64,000 bases of DNA from Luteithermobacter gelatinilyticus (GTDB lineage: Bacteria; Pseudomonadota; Alphaproteobacteria; Sphingomonadales; Emcibacteraceae), in contig NZ_CP040517.1 in the NCBI RefSeq assembly GCF_005849285.1, positions 2,052,501 to 2,116,500 of the forward strand, in the 5' to 3' direction. This document shows positions 53,054 through 62,349 of the stretch, piece after piece (the stretch's first letter is position 1; each line of letters starts with the position of its first letter). The notes beneath the pieces are model-generated. The model made no database searches, had not been told where the DNA came from, and was given only the letters and a program-made list of their open reading frames with translations. Made by a program: the position numbers and the translations under genes.

Positions 53054-55222
53054 TCAGAAGTTGTATCTGAAATCCACACGCCACACCCGGGGATTGGCCT
53101 TGTGGGAGAAGGCTGGAATAACAAATTCCGAATTATACCGTTCATCGGTCAAGTTATTCACCGACCCGGCCAGGGTCCACCGCCCCGCCGCATCTTCCAG
53201 TGCAACGCGGGCATTTACCAGATCCAGCGCCGAGCGCGGGAAGATGTTGTCCGGCGACCAGAACTGCTTGCCGCGCCGTTCATAGTCCACCCGGGTAATA
53301 AGATTCAGGGTGCTTGAGATGCCGACGTTCCACTGAAAACCGGTGTTAAAGGTCATATCCGGCGTATAAGGGGCCTTGTTGCCGACAAATTGCGGATCGG
53401 TGGTATAGGCCTTGATTTCGCTGTCCGTGTATCCATAAGACGCATAAAGGTCCAACCCTTCCGCCGCGCGGAAGACAGCCTCAGCCTCAACCCCCCTGAT
53501 ATCCACATCGTCAATATTGATCAGCACCTGCGCGCCAATCCCGCCGATAAAGACAAAATACTGTTGCCCACTCAGCGAGGTATCAAAATAAGCCAGATTC
53601 AGCCGCAGACGGTTGTCAAGCAGGGTGGCCTTGGCACCCACTTCCCAGGATTTGGACACTTCCTGATCCACGACGTCATCCACGCCGGCAATTCCCGCGG
53701 CTTCGGCTGCATCGCGGGTGCCATTCTGGTTGAACTGACCACTGCGGAAACCTTCCCCGTATGTTCCGTAAAGGTTAATGTCCTCCGTAGCAGCATAACT
53801 GAGGGTGACTTTGGGGGAGAAATGGTTAAAGGTTTCAGAGTTCTGCGCACCGGGCACTCCACCCGTATTCTGGGGCGAAACGGACTGATCACGCTTTTCT
53901 TCGTCATAACGCCCTGCGACGGACAATTCCAGATTATCCAGAATGTCGTAGTTCAACTGGAAAAACAATGCCCAAGCGGTATTGTCATTATCATCAGCAA
54001 AGAAGGAAACCGTCGGATTGTCCGCCACATTAAAGAACGGTGTTCGGGTTACCCGGCGGATACCGTCTCCGGTGTCCAACCCGACGGTGGAGGAAATAAA
54101 ACGATCCCAACTCAGAAAATAGGCCCCCACCTGCCAGCGCAAGCGCTGATCGGAAGGTGACGTCAGGCGAAGTTCCTGACTCCACCCTTCAATATCTGTA
54201 TACTGGGACTGGGTGCCATCCCCAAACGGCACATTATCATCCACGCCATTGGCCAGTTCGGTATAGGGGAACTGGTCGGCCCGGGTCAGCGTGTTGATCT
54301 TGTCATAGGAAGTGACGGACAGCAACGTGCCAATCTCGAAATCCTTTTCAATTTTCAAAGAAGCGCCGAACGTTTCCCGCTCACCCAGATCCTCATTATT
54401 GGCCCGGAACGGCAGGCTGGTGTCATCGGCACTGGCCGCACCGAACTGGAAGCCAATGCCCCGCCCGTCATGTTTGGAATAGTTGGCATTAAAATCCACG
54501 GAAAGGGTATCATTGGGACGCCAAGCCACACGACCACGCAGCGCCCGGTCAAAGAAAGGATCATCCGGTGCATCGCGAGTGATGTTTGTGAAATAACCAT
54601 CCCGGTTCACCATCCGGCCCGACAGGCGCACATAAAGCTCATCTTCAATGATCGGGGTGCTGACGGAACCTTCCGTGGTTACTTCATCCCCCTTACCATA
54701 CCCAAATTTCAGATAACCTTCCGTTTCGTTTGAGGGTTCCTTGGTGTTGATGATAATGGCGCCGCCAGCTGCATTGCGGCCATAAAGCGCACCCTGTGGT
54801 CCTTTGACCACCTCGATCTGCGCCACGTCAAAAAGCTGCTGGACGAACTGACGATTGTTAAACTGCAACACCCCGTCGATGACCACAGCAACCGGAATTT
54901 CCCCGTTACGGACCTGGGTCAGGCCACGAATGGTCAGGAACGAGGTGCTGATACTCTGCGATTCCGCCAGCGTGATGTTCGAGGTAAGCTGAATAAAATC
55001 CGCCGTCTCCCTGATTCCGGCGTCTTCAATCGCCTGGGCATTAAACGCCGTCACGGAAATCGGGGCATCCTGGATGCTTTCCGCCCGTTTCCGGGCCGTC
55101 ACGGTGATTTCCTCAATGGTTATTTCCGTATTTTCATCCGCTTCCAGCGCCCAGACAGGGCCCTGGGCAGCACTTATCGCAATCAGCGATGTGGCGCTGA
55201 GCATATGGCGAAGTCGAGACAT
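53054..55222 (-). CDS. TonB-dependent outer-membrane receptor 3
   Basis: This 722-residue receptor has a signal sequence (ATSLIAISAAQGPVWA), TonB-box-like EEITVTARKRAESIQDAPISV, plug motif VVKGPQGALYGRNAAGGAI near 125 and a barrel ending VWRVDFRYNF. GGGAGG precedes the ATG at 55222. It lies between the hyu operon and the MalT-like regulator, with a phased repeat array upstream of its promoter region, so it is probably activated by that regulator and serves the hyu pathway. Confidence 0.89.
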   Translation of the reverse strand: MSRLRHMLSATSLIAISAAQGPVWALEADENTEITIEEITVTARKRAESIQDAPISVTAFNAQAIEDAGIRETADFIQLTSNITLAESQSISTSFLTIRGLTQVRNGEIPVAVVIDGVLQFNNRQFVQQLFDVAQIEVVKGPQGALYGRNAAGGAIIINTKEPSNETEGYLKFGYGKGDEVTTEGSVSTPIIEDELYVRLSGRMVNRDGYFTNITRDAPDDPFFDRALRGRVAWRPNDTLSVDFNANYSKHDGRGIGFQFGAASADDTSLPFRANNEDLGERETFGASLKIEKDFEIGTLLSVTSYDKINTLTRADQFPYTELANGVDDNVPFGDGTQSQYTDIEGWSQELRLTSPSDQRLRWQVGAYFLSWDRFISSTVGLDTGDGIRRVTRTPFFNVADNPTVSFFADDNDNTAWALFFQLNYDILDNLELSVAGRYDEEKRDQSVSPQNTGGVPGAQNSETFNHFSPKVTLSYAATEDINLYGTYGEGFRSGQFNQNGTRDAAEAAGIAGVDDVVDQEVSKSWEVGAKATLLDNRLRLNLAYFDTSLSGQQYFVFIGGIGAQVLINIDDVDIRGVEAEAVFRAAEGLDLYASYGYTDSEIKAYTTDPQFVGNKAPYTPDMTFNTGFQWNVGISSTLNLITRVDYERRGKQFWSPDNIFPRSALDLVNARVALEDAAGRWTLAGSVNNLTDERYNSEFVIPAFSHKANPRVWRVDFRYNF

Positions 55223-55332
55223 TTACACCTCCCTTGGAATAATGGGGTCCATAGTTAAAGTTTTTTGTTTGTGACATGTGCCGAACATGTGCGAACCATT
55301 ATCTGTTCGACACAATATCGACGCAATCTGCA

Positions 55333-55406
55333 GGAAGGGTAGCTTATCGTTTTAAAGGGATAGGCGGCGGCTCGGAACGGGTAGGCCACCCCCCGCAAAG
55401 GGATAG
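55333..55406. promoter_or_regulatory. Four phased direct repeats, candidate LuxR/MalT-type binding array
   Basis: GGAAGGGTAG (55333), AAAGGGATAG (55354), GAACGGGTAG (55375) and AAAGGGATAG (55397) lie at start-to-start spacings of 21, 21 and 22 bp, about two helical turns, so all face the same side of the DNA. The array is 111-184 bp upstream of the receptor 3 start and ends three bases from the stop of the regulator gene. Confidence 0.65.
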
Positions 55407-55408
55407 GG

Positions 55409-58135
55409 TCAGATAACAATATTTCTTGAGCGGATTTTGGCGATGGCCTGGGCGCGGCGTTCCACGCCAAGTTTCTTATAAATATTTTTCAGATGGAACT
55501 TCACCGTATGTTCGGTCATATCCAGCGCCCGGGCAATTTCCTTATTGGACAGATTTTGGGACAGCTCTTCCAGAACTTCAATTTCACGAGGGCTGAACAT
55601 CTCCACCTCTCCCCCGGAAACACAGCCATTTCTGGCCTTTAAGGCCTCCAGACACTCGCCAATAAAACTTTGGGTCAGCATGTCCACAACCTCTGCCCGG
55701 CCATGTTTTTGCGCCGCCCGCAACAAGGGTTGAATGGAACGATGCACCAGAAAAGGCTGACTGATTTTTTCCGGCGCCGCCATCTCCAGCGCCGCCAAAA
55801 TATCTGTAAGCCCGCCAGCACGATCCCCGGCCCGGTCCAACAGGATCGCCCGTAGGATAAGCGCTTGGATAAGATGGAAACGCGCCCCGATCCCCCGGCA
55901 ACACTCAACAAGGTCGCCGGCAATAACAATCGCCCTGGCCCGGTCATGAGGCTCGTAATAAAAGGCCAGGGCCTGCCCGGCCACCTGATAGCCCCGCCAG
56001 GCAAAAGACTCTTTCTTCCAGCATCCGACCGGAAACTGACGCTCCAGACGATGGGCAAGCCGCATCAGTTCCTTATCATCCCTGTCTTCGCCGCCAGTGA
56101 GTAATAAATGGGCCTCCACCAGCGAGGGCAAGCGGACAATGCCCCGCTCTTCCGCAATACGGGCACAGCGGGAAATGGCATCATGGCAAATGGAAGGGTG
56201 CTGATCGCCGATTTTGCTGAAGGAATGAATATCCAGAACCGTGGCATAAATATCCAGCCATCCATCATATTTTTCCACATAATCGAATGCTGCCGAAAGC
56301 CGGGCCTGGCGCGCCTCATCCGCGAGCCCACCACGCCAAAAAAACAATGCGCTCAATAGGATACTGGCCAGAAATTTTAGGCCGCTATCCGCCCCGAAAT
56401 TATCTTCAGCCAAACGGTAGGCTTCCCAAAAACTGGCTTCGGCCAATTGAAACCGCCCCTGATAAAAAGCGCTTAGGCCCGCATGCAGATACGCGTAATT
56501 CAGCCCCAGCACACTGTTGGCCATCCGCATGGACCGCATGGCTTCCCGGCAGGCCGCATCTGCCTCATTAAAAGCGCCGTTGGCCAGATAATGCATGGCG
56601 CCAATGCAGTGAAGCACCCCCAAGGTCACCCCGTCGGCGGGGCTGATGCGCGCCTCAAGCGCCTTATAATGCCGGGGCCAGTCCGGGTGATTCAGACGGT
56701 CTTCATAACTTTCCATCAACAATCGTATATTCAGCAGGTCACGCCCGAACCCCGGTCTGTCCACCATCTGAGCATCCGGACCGAGTGGATTGTTTTCCGC
56801 CGCATCGAGATAGGCCCGGGCCAGTCGGATTTCCCCGTCTTTGAGCGCCAGATAGGACCGTGCAATCTGGATTCTCGGGAAGCGGGGCAAGTCACGTTCC
56901 GGAATATTGCGCAGCAGGTTGCGCAAATAGCCAATGCCACCAAACAGGATCAGTTCCCAGCCGCCCGCTTCCTCAATCAAATGCGCACAGCGGTCAAGAT
57001 CACCGGCCAGACGGGCATGGCGCACCGCTTCACTCACATATCCTTCCTGCTCAAACCACAAAGATGCCCGGGAGTGCAGGGCGTTAACCTCTGCCCCGGA
57101 ACATCTTCGCCGCAGCAGATCCTCAAGGCATTCGGCAAACAGATGGTGATAACGAAACCATTCCGAAGCATCTTCAAGCGGCACCAGCAGCGCATGCAGG
57201 GGCTCCAGCCGTTTGAGAATGTCCCAGCTGTCGTTACTTTCCCGAATGGCGTCAGCCAGCGGCGCATTGAAGCGTTCCAGGATCGACGTTTTGATTAAAA
57301 AATCCTGAATATCGTCCGAGAGATTCCCCACAACCTGGTCGGTAAGATAAGTGGCGATATGGGAACTGTGGCCGTGAAACTTTCCAATACCGCCGGCCCC
57401 GTTGTAATCGCCGCGCACCACCAGCCGCGCCAGCTGCACCGCAACCGCCCAGCCTTCCGTGCGGTCAAACAGGATATCCAGGGCCGCATCATCAATGGCC
57501 GCATCCACAGCGGCCCGGGTTTCCTCTCGTGAGAATCGCAACTGTTCCGGGCCGATTTCCCGCGCCTGACCCGCGGCCATATAATGGGGCAAGTTCAACG
57601 CCGGCCGGTTACGGCTGTTGATCACCAAAGTGAAATTCGGCGGACATCCGGCAATCAGGTCATCAATAAAATGATCCACCGGCTCATAGTCCAGACGATG
57701 ATAATCGTCCAGAACCAGAACAATTTTGCTGTCTGCCTTTGCAATACATTCCAGAATCGAGGCAAGCGCCACCCGAGGGGCAATATCCCCCTGCTCCGCC
57801 ACTTTTTCCAAAGCTCCCATTTCCAGACCGGCTTCGGCAAGGGCAAAAATCATATAGACAATGAGCTGATGGACGTCCGCATCCCCTTCATCCAGTGTGA
57901 TCCAGCCCACCTTTGTCCCCCGGGCCAACAGGCTTTCCCGCCATTGCGCCAAGAGGGTTGTTTTGCCAAATCCGGCCGGGGCCACCACCAACGCCAGCCC
58001 CCGCCCCAGCGCCTCATCCAAAAGCGACAGCAAATGGGGGCGGGGCACCAGGGAAACCTGCTGTCGGGGCACCCGCAGTTTCGCCCGAATAAGCCAGTAA
58101 CGTTTCTCCATGTGCTCCTGATTGGTGGGGGTCAT
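55409..58135 (-). CDS. MalT-like LuxR-family ATP-dependent regulator (LAL)
   Basis: This 908-residue STAND regulator has an N-terminal LIRAKLRVPRQQVSLVPRP, Walker A VVAPAGFGKTTLL (about 50-62), Walker B IVLVLDDYHRL (about 137-147), a helical-repeat sensor domain, and a C-terminal LuxR DNA-binding helix-turn-helix (FSPREIEVLEELSQNLSNKEIA then HTVKFHLKNIYKKLGV, about 845-895). Like MalT it should oligomerise with ATP and inducer on direct repeats. The start may be the ATG at 58135 or that at 58111, which has AGGAG three bases upstream. It is upstream of the receptor 3-hyu block in the same direction. Confidence 0.9.
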   Translation of the reverse strand: MTPTNQEHMEKRYWLIRAKLRVPRQQVSLVPRPHLLSLLDEALGRGLALVVAPAGFGKTTLLAQWRESLLARGTKVGWITLDEGDADVHQLIVYMIFALAEAGLEMGALEKVAEQGDIAPRVALASILECIAKADSKIVLVLDDYHRLDYEPVDHFIDDLIAGCPPNFTLVINSRNRPALNLPHYMAAGQAREIGPEQLRFSREETRAAVDAAIDDAALDILFDRTEGWAVAVQLARLVVRGDYNGAGGIGKFHGHSSHIATYLTDQVVGNLSDDIQDFLIKTSILERFNAPLADAIRESNDSWDILKRLEPLHALLVPLEDASEWFRYHHLFAECLEDLLRRRCSGAEVNALHSRASLWFEQEGYVSEAVRHARLAGDLDRCAHLIEEAGGWELILFGGIGYLRNLLRNIPERDLPRFPRIQIARSYLALKDGEIRLARAYLDAAENNPLGPDAQMVDRPGFGRDLLNIRLLMESYEDRLNHPDWPRHYKALEARISPADGVTLGVLHCIGAMHYLANGAFNEADAACREAMRSMRMANSVLGLNYAYLHAGLSAFYQGRFQLAEASFWEAYRLAEDNFGADSGLKFLASILLSALFFWRGGLADEARQARLSAAFDYVEKYDGWLDIYATVLDIHSFSKIGDQHPSICHDAISRCARIAEERGIVRLPSLVEAHLLLTGGEDRDDKELMRLAHRLERQFPVGCWKKESFAWRGYQVAGQALAFYYEPHDRARAIVIAGDLVECCRGIGARFHLIQALILRAILLDRAGDRAGGLTDILAALEMAAPEKISQPFLVHRSIQPLLRAAQKHGRAEVVDMLTQSFIGECLEALKARNGCVSGGEVEMFSPREIEVLEELSQNLSNKEIARALDMTEHTVKFHLKNIYKKLGVERRAQAIAKIRSRNIVI

Positions 58136-58290
58136 TGTTGATTTTGCGTCCTTTTATGCCTCAAACATTTCCTCAGCATTCTTGCATAACGGCATAGAAG
58201 GTCAATACTTTCCCGGATTTCTGATTTCGCGCCGTCCCTCTCCCCCCACCCCTTCCGTTTTGGGGCCGGGGGTATTCCGGCTCCAGAATG

Positions 58291-58320
58291 GATGGCATCG
58301 TTTCCGCTCGCGATGACGAC
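58291..58320. repeat. ATTGCTTCG/ATGACG-type dispersed element
   Basis: GATGGCATCG...CGATGACGAC is related to the elements at about 2912 and 35861. The approximately 280-bp gap between the regulator and tRNA-Gln contains no supported gene. Confidence 0.4.
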
Positions 58321-58415
58321 AAAATGAGGCCGTCATCACGACCCCTGCCATATGAGGGGTGCGGCATCTCATTATCGTCAACGAATAAATAGGGGAAAAT
58401 ACAATGGGATAAAGA

Positions 58416-58490
58416 TGGCTGGGGTGGCAGGATTCGAACCTGCGCATGGCGGTACCAAAAACCGCTGCCTTACCACTTGGCTACACCCCA
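58416..58490 (-). tRNA. trnQ: tRNA-Gln (anticodon UUG)
   Basis: On the minus strand a complete 75-nt cloverleaf is seen. The acceptor stem TGGGGTG/CACCCCA is followed by discriminator G and an encoded CCA. The D-arm contains AGTGGTAAGGC, the anticodon loop TTTTGGT gives anticodon TTG, and the T-arm is GCAGG-TTCGAAT-CCTGC. Confidence 0.97.
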
Positions 58491-58681
58491 TTCTAACAAG
58501 GTCGCTGCGCCGGTGGCGCGGAAAGTGACGCGAACATAGCAAATTCATCTGAAGTTGCAATCCCGTTTTTTATTTTTTGTTATATTCCCGGTTTCGGCCC
58601 ATTTTTTAAAGATTTGGCAACAAGGATCGGCTATAACCCCTAAAAGTGAGTGATGTTTAGTCAATATTGCAGAGGTATTTC

Positions 58682-59680
58682 ATGGCCATTGTCGTAACCG
58701 GGGCTGCCGGTTTTATCGGTTTTCATGTTTCCCGTACTTTGCTGCAGCGGGACGAACAGGTTGTCGGCATTGACAATCTCAATGATTATTATTCCGTGGC
58801 GCTGAAAAGGGCCCGGCTTGCAGAACTGGAGCAGGACAAGGGATTTACCTTCGAAAAACTGGATTTTTCCGACTTCGAGGCCCTGAAAGAGGCGCTGGAT
58901 CACTATACCATCACTCATGTGGTGCATCTGGGCGCGCAGGCCGGCGTGAGATATTCGCTCACCAATCCTTTTGCTTATGCCCGGAGCAACCTGGTCGGAC
59001 ATCTCAACATCATGGAATATTGCCGTCATCTGGACGGGTTCGATCATCTGGTCTACGCCTCCTCCTCCTCGGTCTATGGTGGCAACACCAACATGCCGTT
59101 TTCCGTCGATGACCGGGTGGACAATCCCGTCTCGCTTTATGCCGCGACCAAAAAGGCCGATGAATTGATGAGCCAGAGTTATTCCCACCTGTTTCGCCTG
59201 CCACAAACGGGGCTCAGATTCTTTACCGTCTACGGTCCGTGGGGGCGTCCGGACATGGCCATGTGGATTTTTACCGAAAAGATTCTCGCCGGCCAGCCGA
59301 TCCCTGTCTTCAATTATGGCGACATGCGCCGGGACTTTACCTATATCGACGACATTGTGGATGGCGTCATCCGCTGCATGGACAATCCCCCCAGGGATGA
59401 CGGCACCCGGCATACACCAGGCTCCAGCGCCCCGCACCGGGTCTATAATATTGGCAACAACAATACCGAAAACCTTCTGGACATGATTGCCGTACTGGAA
59501 GACGCGCTGGGCCGGAAAGCGGAAAAAGACCTTCTGCCGATGCAACCCGGCGACGTAAAAGAAACCGCCGCTGACATTACCGCCATTCGCAATGATCTGG
59601 GCTTTGCCCCCAAAACCAAGATCACCGAAGGCATCCCCAAATTCGTCCATTGGTACAAAACCTATCACAAAATTAACTGA
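58682..59680 (+). CDS. NAD-dependent epimerase, UDP-glucuronate 4-epimerase-like
   Basis: This 332-residue extended SDR has the NAD loop VVTGAAGFIGFHVS (4-17), DNLNDYYSVALKRARL near 36 and a catalytic Ser-Tyr-Lys set (SSSSVYGG near 128 and YAATKKADE near 152). YFTVYGPWGRPDMA-type sequence near 190 is characteristic of UDP-glucuronate 4-epimerases. The product UDP-galacturonate feeds polysaccharide or LPS synthesis. AGAGGT lies six bases before the ATG at 58682; the TTG at 58667 is unlikely. YdcF follows 12 bp after the stop. Confidence 0.9.
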   Translation: MAIVVTGAAGFIGFHVSRTLLQRDEQVVGIDNLNDYYSVALKRARLAELEQDKGFTFEKLDFSDFEALKEALDHYTITHVVHLGAQAGVRYSLTNPFAYARSNLVGHLNIMEYCRHLDGFDHLVYASSSSVYGGNTNMPFSVDDRVDNPVSLYAATKKADELMSQSYSHLFRLPQTGLRFFTVYGPWGRPDMAMWIFTEKILAGQPIPVFNYGDMRRDFTYIDDIVDGVIRCMDNPPRDDGTRHTPGSSAPHRVYNIGNNNTENLLDMIAVLEDALGRKAEKDLLPMQPGDVKETAADITAIRNDLGFAPKTKITEGIPKFVHWYKTYHKIN

Positions 59681-59692
59681 ACAGGATAACGG

Positions 59693-60541
59693 ATGGAATG
59701 GGGGAATATCATATCACGAGGCATTTGGGCGTTACTACAGCCCAGCAATTCTCTTGTTCTTCTGGCGTTGGTCGGAACCTGCCTATTGTGGCGGGGATAC
59801 AGAAAATGGGGGTTTTGGCTTAGTCTCGTGCCCCTGAGCTGCCTGATACTGGTCGGCATCACCCCGCTGGGCAAATGGCTGGCCATTCCATTGGAGAACC
59901 GTTTTGCCGCCTTCCGGGACCTGCCCCGGGGCGATTATGCCGGCATCCTTGTTCTGGCTGGCACCGAACGCCCCTCTCTTAGTACCGTTCATGACCAGCC
60001 TGCCCTTACGGGGCGAGCCGAGCGGCTGATCGGCGGGGTGAAAATGGCCCGGCTGTTCCCGCAATTGCCCCTTATCCATAGCGGCGGCACCGGAAAAAAG
60101 GGCGAATGGACAGAAAATGATGTGGCCCGACGGGTGTTTGAGGATGTGGGCCTCGACCTGAAAAAGGTTTATTTTGAAAACCGCTCCTATAATACCTATA
60201 CCAATGCCACAGAAAGCCGGGAGCTGATACGTACGCAAGGCCTGGACAAGAGCGGCACCTGGATTCTGGTGACCAGCGCCAATCACATGCCGCGCGCCGT
60301 AGGCGCCTTCCATGCAGCGGGGCTCAGGGTCAGACCATATCCCGTGGATTTCAAAACCGATCTGCAGTATGCAACCTTTCCCAAATTCGCCGTGGCGGCC
60401 AACCTGAATGATTTTGATGATGTGGCCCATGAATGGCTGGGACTTGTGGTCTATTACCTCACCGGCCGCTCCAGCAGCCTATTTCCCGGGCCGGATACTC
60501 TGTCCGTCCCGCCTCCCCCAGCGGAACTTGCTGTTCCATAA
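59693..60541 (+). CDS. YdcF/ElyC/SanA (DUF218) family membrane protein
   Basis: This 282-residue protein has two N-terminal membrane segments (about 15-33 and 41-62) and a DUF218 domain outside the membrane. YAGILVLAGTERPSL is its first strand, IHSGGTGKKGEWTENDVARRVFEDVGL the central motif with conserved acidic residue, and SYNTYTNATESRELI the following motif. ElyC-type proteins act in envelope or undecaprenyl-carrier homeostasis. It is coupled to the epimerase gene, supporting an envelope role. Confidence 0.86.
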   Translation: MEWGNIISRGIWALLQPSNSLVLLALVGTCLLWRGYRKWGFWLSLVPLSCLILVGITPLGKWLAIPLENRFAAFRDLPRGDYAGILVLAGTERPSLSTVHDQPALTGRAERLIGGVKMARLFPQLPLIHSGGTGKKGEWTENDVARRVFEDVGLDLKKVYFENRSYNTYTNATESRELIRTQGLDKSGTWILVTSANHMPRAVGAFHAAGLRVRPYPVDFKTDLQYATFPKFAVAANLNDFDDVAHEWLGLVVYYLTGRSSSLFPGPDTLSVPPPPAELAVP

Positions 60542-60620
60542 AAAAAAGACCACCCATAAAGGGTGGCCCAAGTTTAGGGAGGAAACGCCCACGTAGGGCT
60601 CAAGCGTGTATTCCTACACC
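60541..60620 (-). ncRNA. Candidate mmgR/suhB (alpha-r8)-type small RNA
   Basis: Read on the minus strand, about 80 nt show a GTGTA-GGAA-TACAC hairpin, a GCCC-TACGT-GGGC hairpin, an unpaired TTTCCTCCCT core (60576-60585 on the plus strand) and a final CCACCC-TTTAT-GGGTGG hairpin followed by seven U residues. From memory this single-stranded core before the terminator is the hallmark of the alphaproteobacterial mmgR/suhB sRNA family, which is Hfq-dependent and linked to PHB control. The 5' end is uncertain. It converges on ydcF. Confidence 0.6.
60542..60570 (-). terminator. Rho-independent terminator of the sRNA candidate
   Basis: CCACCC (60550-60555) and GGGTGG (60561-60566) form the stem, and the A-tract at 60541-60547 gives a run of U on the minus strand. 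Orientation and tract show it ends a minus-strand transcript, not ydcF. Confidence 0.75.
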
Positions 60621-60987
60621 AAGAACAACGCTCTTCTCTATATTTAGGAAGACCCTTCCTAAAATCAAGGACAAAAAGGTATTTATTTTCCAACGACTTA
60701 GCGTAACATACATGTCACAGTGTTGTATTTTTGCACCACCTCTATAATCCTGAAAAAATTATATTTCCCATAGAGATAGCTCATGCTGTGTTGGTGTGGA
60801 CACATAAAGATCACACCAGAAGTTCGGGATATATTTTCTCCAAACCAGCGTCTGAAAGAAGCCTCAACGGTCCGAGATGCGTTTTTTCTTGCCGGGTGAT
60901 TCGAATTCCGCCATTACTTTTGCTGCAAGAACTCGGGGGTTATCGTCAGGGCACCCGGAAAACCCGAACGGAGGGGATAAAAAGAAA
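60621..60987. other. Intergenic region upstream of the membrane-protein gene
   Basis: About 370 bp with no supported gene. It should contain the promoter of the sRNA (minus strand) and that of the membrane protein at 60988. Another small hairpin (AGGAAG-GGT-CTTCCT on the minus strand, 60646-60660) could extend the sRNA at its 5' side. Confidence 0.5.
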
Positions 60988-61806
60988 ATGGTGGATTTCA
61001 GTAAAATTTATATCTCCGCGCTTTTGCTGCCCTTTTGCCTGAGTCTGGCCGGGCTTGCTCTGATCCGCTTTTTTGCCGGAGAAGGGTTGGGCCATGCGCT
61101 GGCCAGCGTGGCGGTCAGTATTGCGTTTCTCACGGGGTTCCTGATTCATTTCGGCTTGCCGGCGCTGCCGCCTGCTCAGACGTTTGAAAAACTTTTTTTT
61201 CTCACTCTGGTCGCGGCCGGATATGGGTTGCTTCAGGATCGTTTCCCCCGCTTTCCCCTGCTCTCCTCTCTGATAAAGACGGCGTTTCCCGTCATCACCG
61301 TTTTCTGGATGGTCGGCCATACGGAGCAATATCCGCTCACTCTGGCGGAATATCGGGACCTGGCTGTTTTGACCATTCTGGGCACCGGATTGTTTTTCAA
61401 GATGGAAAAGGACTGGGAAAACGGTCTGGATATTTCCCGCAATTTGCTGGGCTTCGCATTAGGGCTTCTGGCCGTGAGCTGGAGTTTTGGTCATGTCGCG
61501 ATCTGGACCAGTGCCATGATCATCGCAGCCGCACTCGGTGGGTATATGGCCGCTGGTCTTTACAGGCAGGTGTTTCCTTTTGGAGCAGCGGCATTTTATC
61601 CGGCCTATATCGCCGTGCTGGGCAGCAGTGTCGATCTTCTCGCACGGGAAGAGGCCGCATTGCCGGCGCTGCTGGTCCTCTGTGCCGTCTTCTACAGTCA
61701 GGATATTACGGAACGCCTGCCCCTGAACATGCGACATGGCGTCAAAGGAACACTTATGCTCGCGGCCATCCTGCTGGTCGTTCTAGCCTTGGCTCAGTTC
61801 GGATGA
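60988..61806 (+). CDS. Integral membrane protein of unknown function
   Basis: About 272 residues with eight or nine predicted membrane segments. The only charged stretches are TEQYPLTLAEYRD (about 109-121) and KMEKDWENGLDISRN (about 138-152). No transporter or enzyme motif was recognised. The start is the ATG at 60988, with GGAGGGG about 11 bases upstream; the frame is open from 60877. It converges with the TPR gene. Confidence 0.65.
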   Translation: MVDFSKIYISALLLPFCLSLAGLALIRFFAGEGLGHALASVAVSIAFLTGFLIHFGLPALPPAQTFEKLFFLTLVAAGYGLLQDRFPRFPLLSSLIKTAFPVITVFWMVGHTEQYPLTLAEYRDLAVLTILGTGLFFKMEKDWENGLDISRNLLGFALGLLAVSWSFGHVAIWTSAMIIAAALGGYMAAGLYRQVFPFGAAAFYPAYIAVLGSSVDLLAREEAALPALLVLCAVFYSQDITERLPLNMRHGVKGTLMLAAILLVVLALAQFG

Positions 61807-61836
61807 GCCAGGAAGGGACATCCCCTGTAAGAAAAC

Positions 61837-62196
61837 CTATTCCAATGTCTCCAGAAGCGCCTGCTGTAAATGAAAACGCATGCTTTTATCGCCCTTTTCC
61901 CGTTCAAGAACGGAAATCCCGTCTTCAAAATGCTGCCGGGCTTTCAGACGATTATTCAGGTTTTTATAAACCATCCCCAGCTTGTAATGGACATACACCT
62001 TTTCCTTAGGGGCCTCAGCATGATCCATGGCTTTCTGATACAGCTCAACGGCATCCTCGTAGCGCTGCAATACAAGTTGCTGATCCGCTTTTTCAATCAA
62101 TGCCATATATTCTGACTTCGGAGTGGCTAGTGACAAGTTTGAAAAACCGAGAATAACCGCCATACCGGAAAACAGAAATAAACGTGCCGCTAACAT
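61837..62196 (-). CDS. Secreted TPR-repeat protein
   Basis: About 119 residues: a signal peptide (MLAARLFLFSGMAVILGFSNLSLA), then two to three tetratricopeptide helices (LQRYEDAVELYQKAMDHAE and VYVHYKLGMVYKNLNNRLKARQHFEDGISV). It is probably a periplasmic scaffold; the partner is unknown. The ATG at 62196 has AAAGGTGA five bases upstream, which is better than the in-frame ATG at 62211. Confidence 0.78.
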   Translation of the reverse strand: MLAARLFLFSGMAVILGFSNLSLATPKSEYMALIEKADQQLVLQRYEDAVELYQKAMDHAEAPKEKVYVHYKLGMVYKNLNNRLKARQHFEDGISVLEREKGDKSMRFHLQQALLETLE

Positions 62197-62349
62197 AAAT
62201 TCACCTTTCATCCGATCATAGGTCTTCCCCCCTTCCTCACACCATCACAACAAGAAAACTTGTTGTTTTTGCGGCAACGATTAAAAATTCTTTCCCGGAA
62301 GCCGGTTTTATACCTCTGAAATATTTATACAATAATTTTATGTGGTTTT

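Noticed and set aside
54196-54208. CTGTATACTGGG inside the third TonB receptor as another GntR operator
   Set aside because: Only a half-site, within coding sequence, lacking the TGTATACAGT core.
62247-62270. ACAACAAG-AAAA-CTTGTTGT hairpin with a T-tract as a terminator
   Set aside because: It would act on the plus strand, where the nearest gene ends 440 bp upstream with a minus-strand gene between; no transcript clearly needs it.
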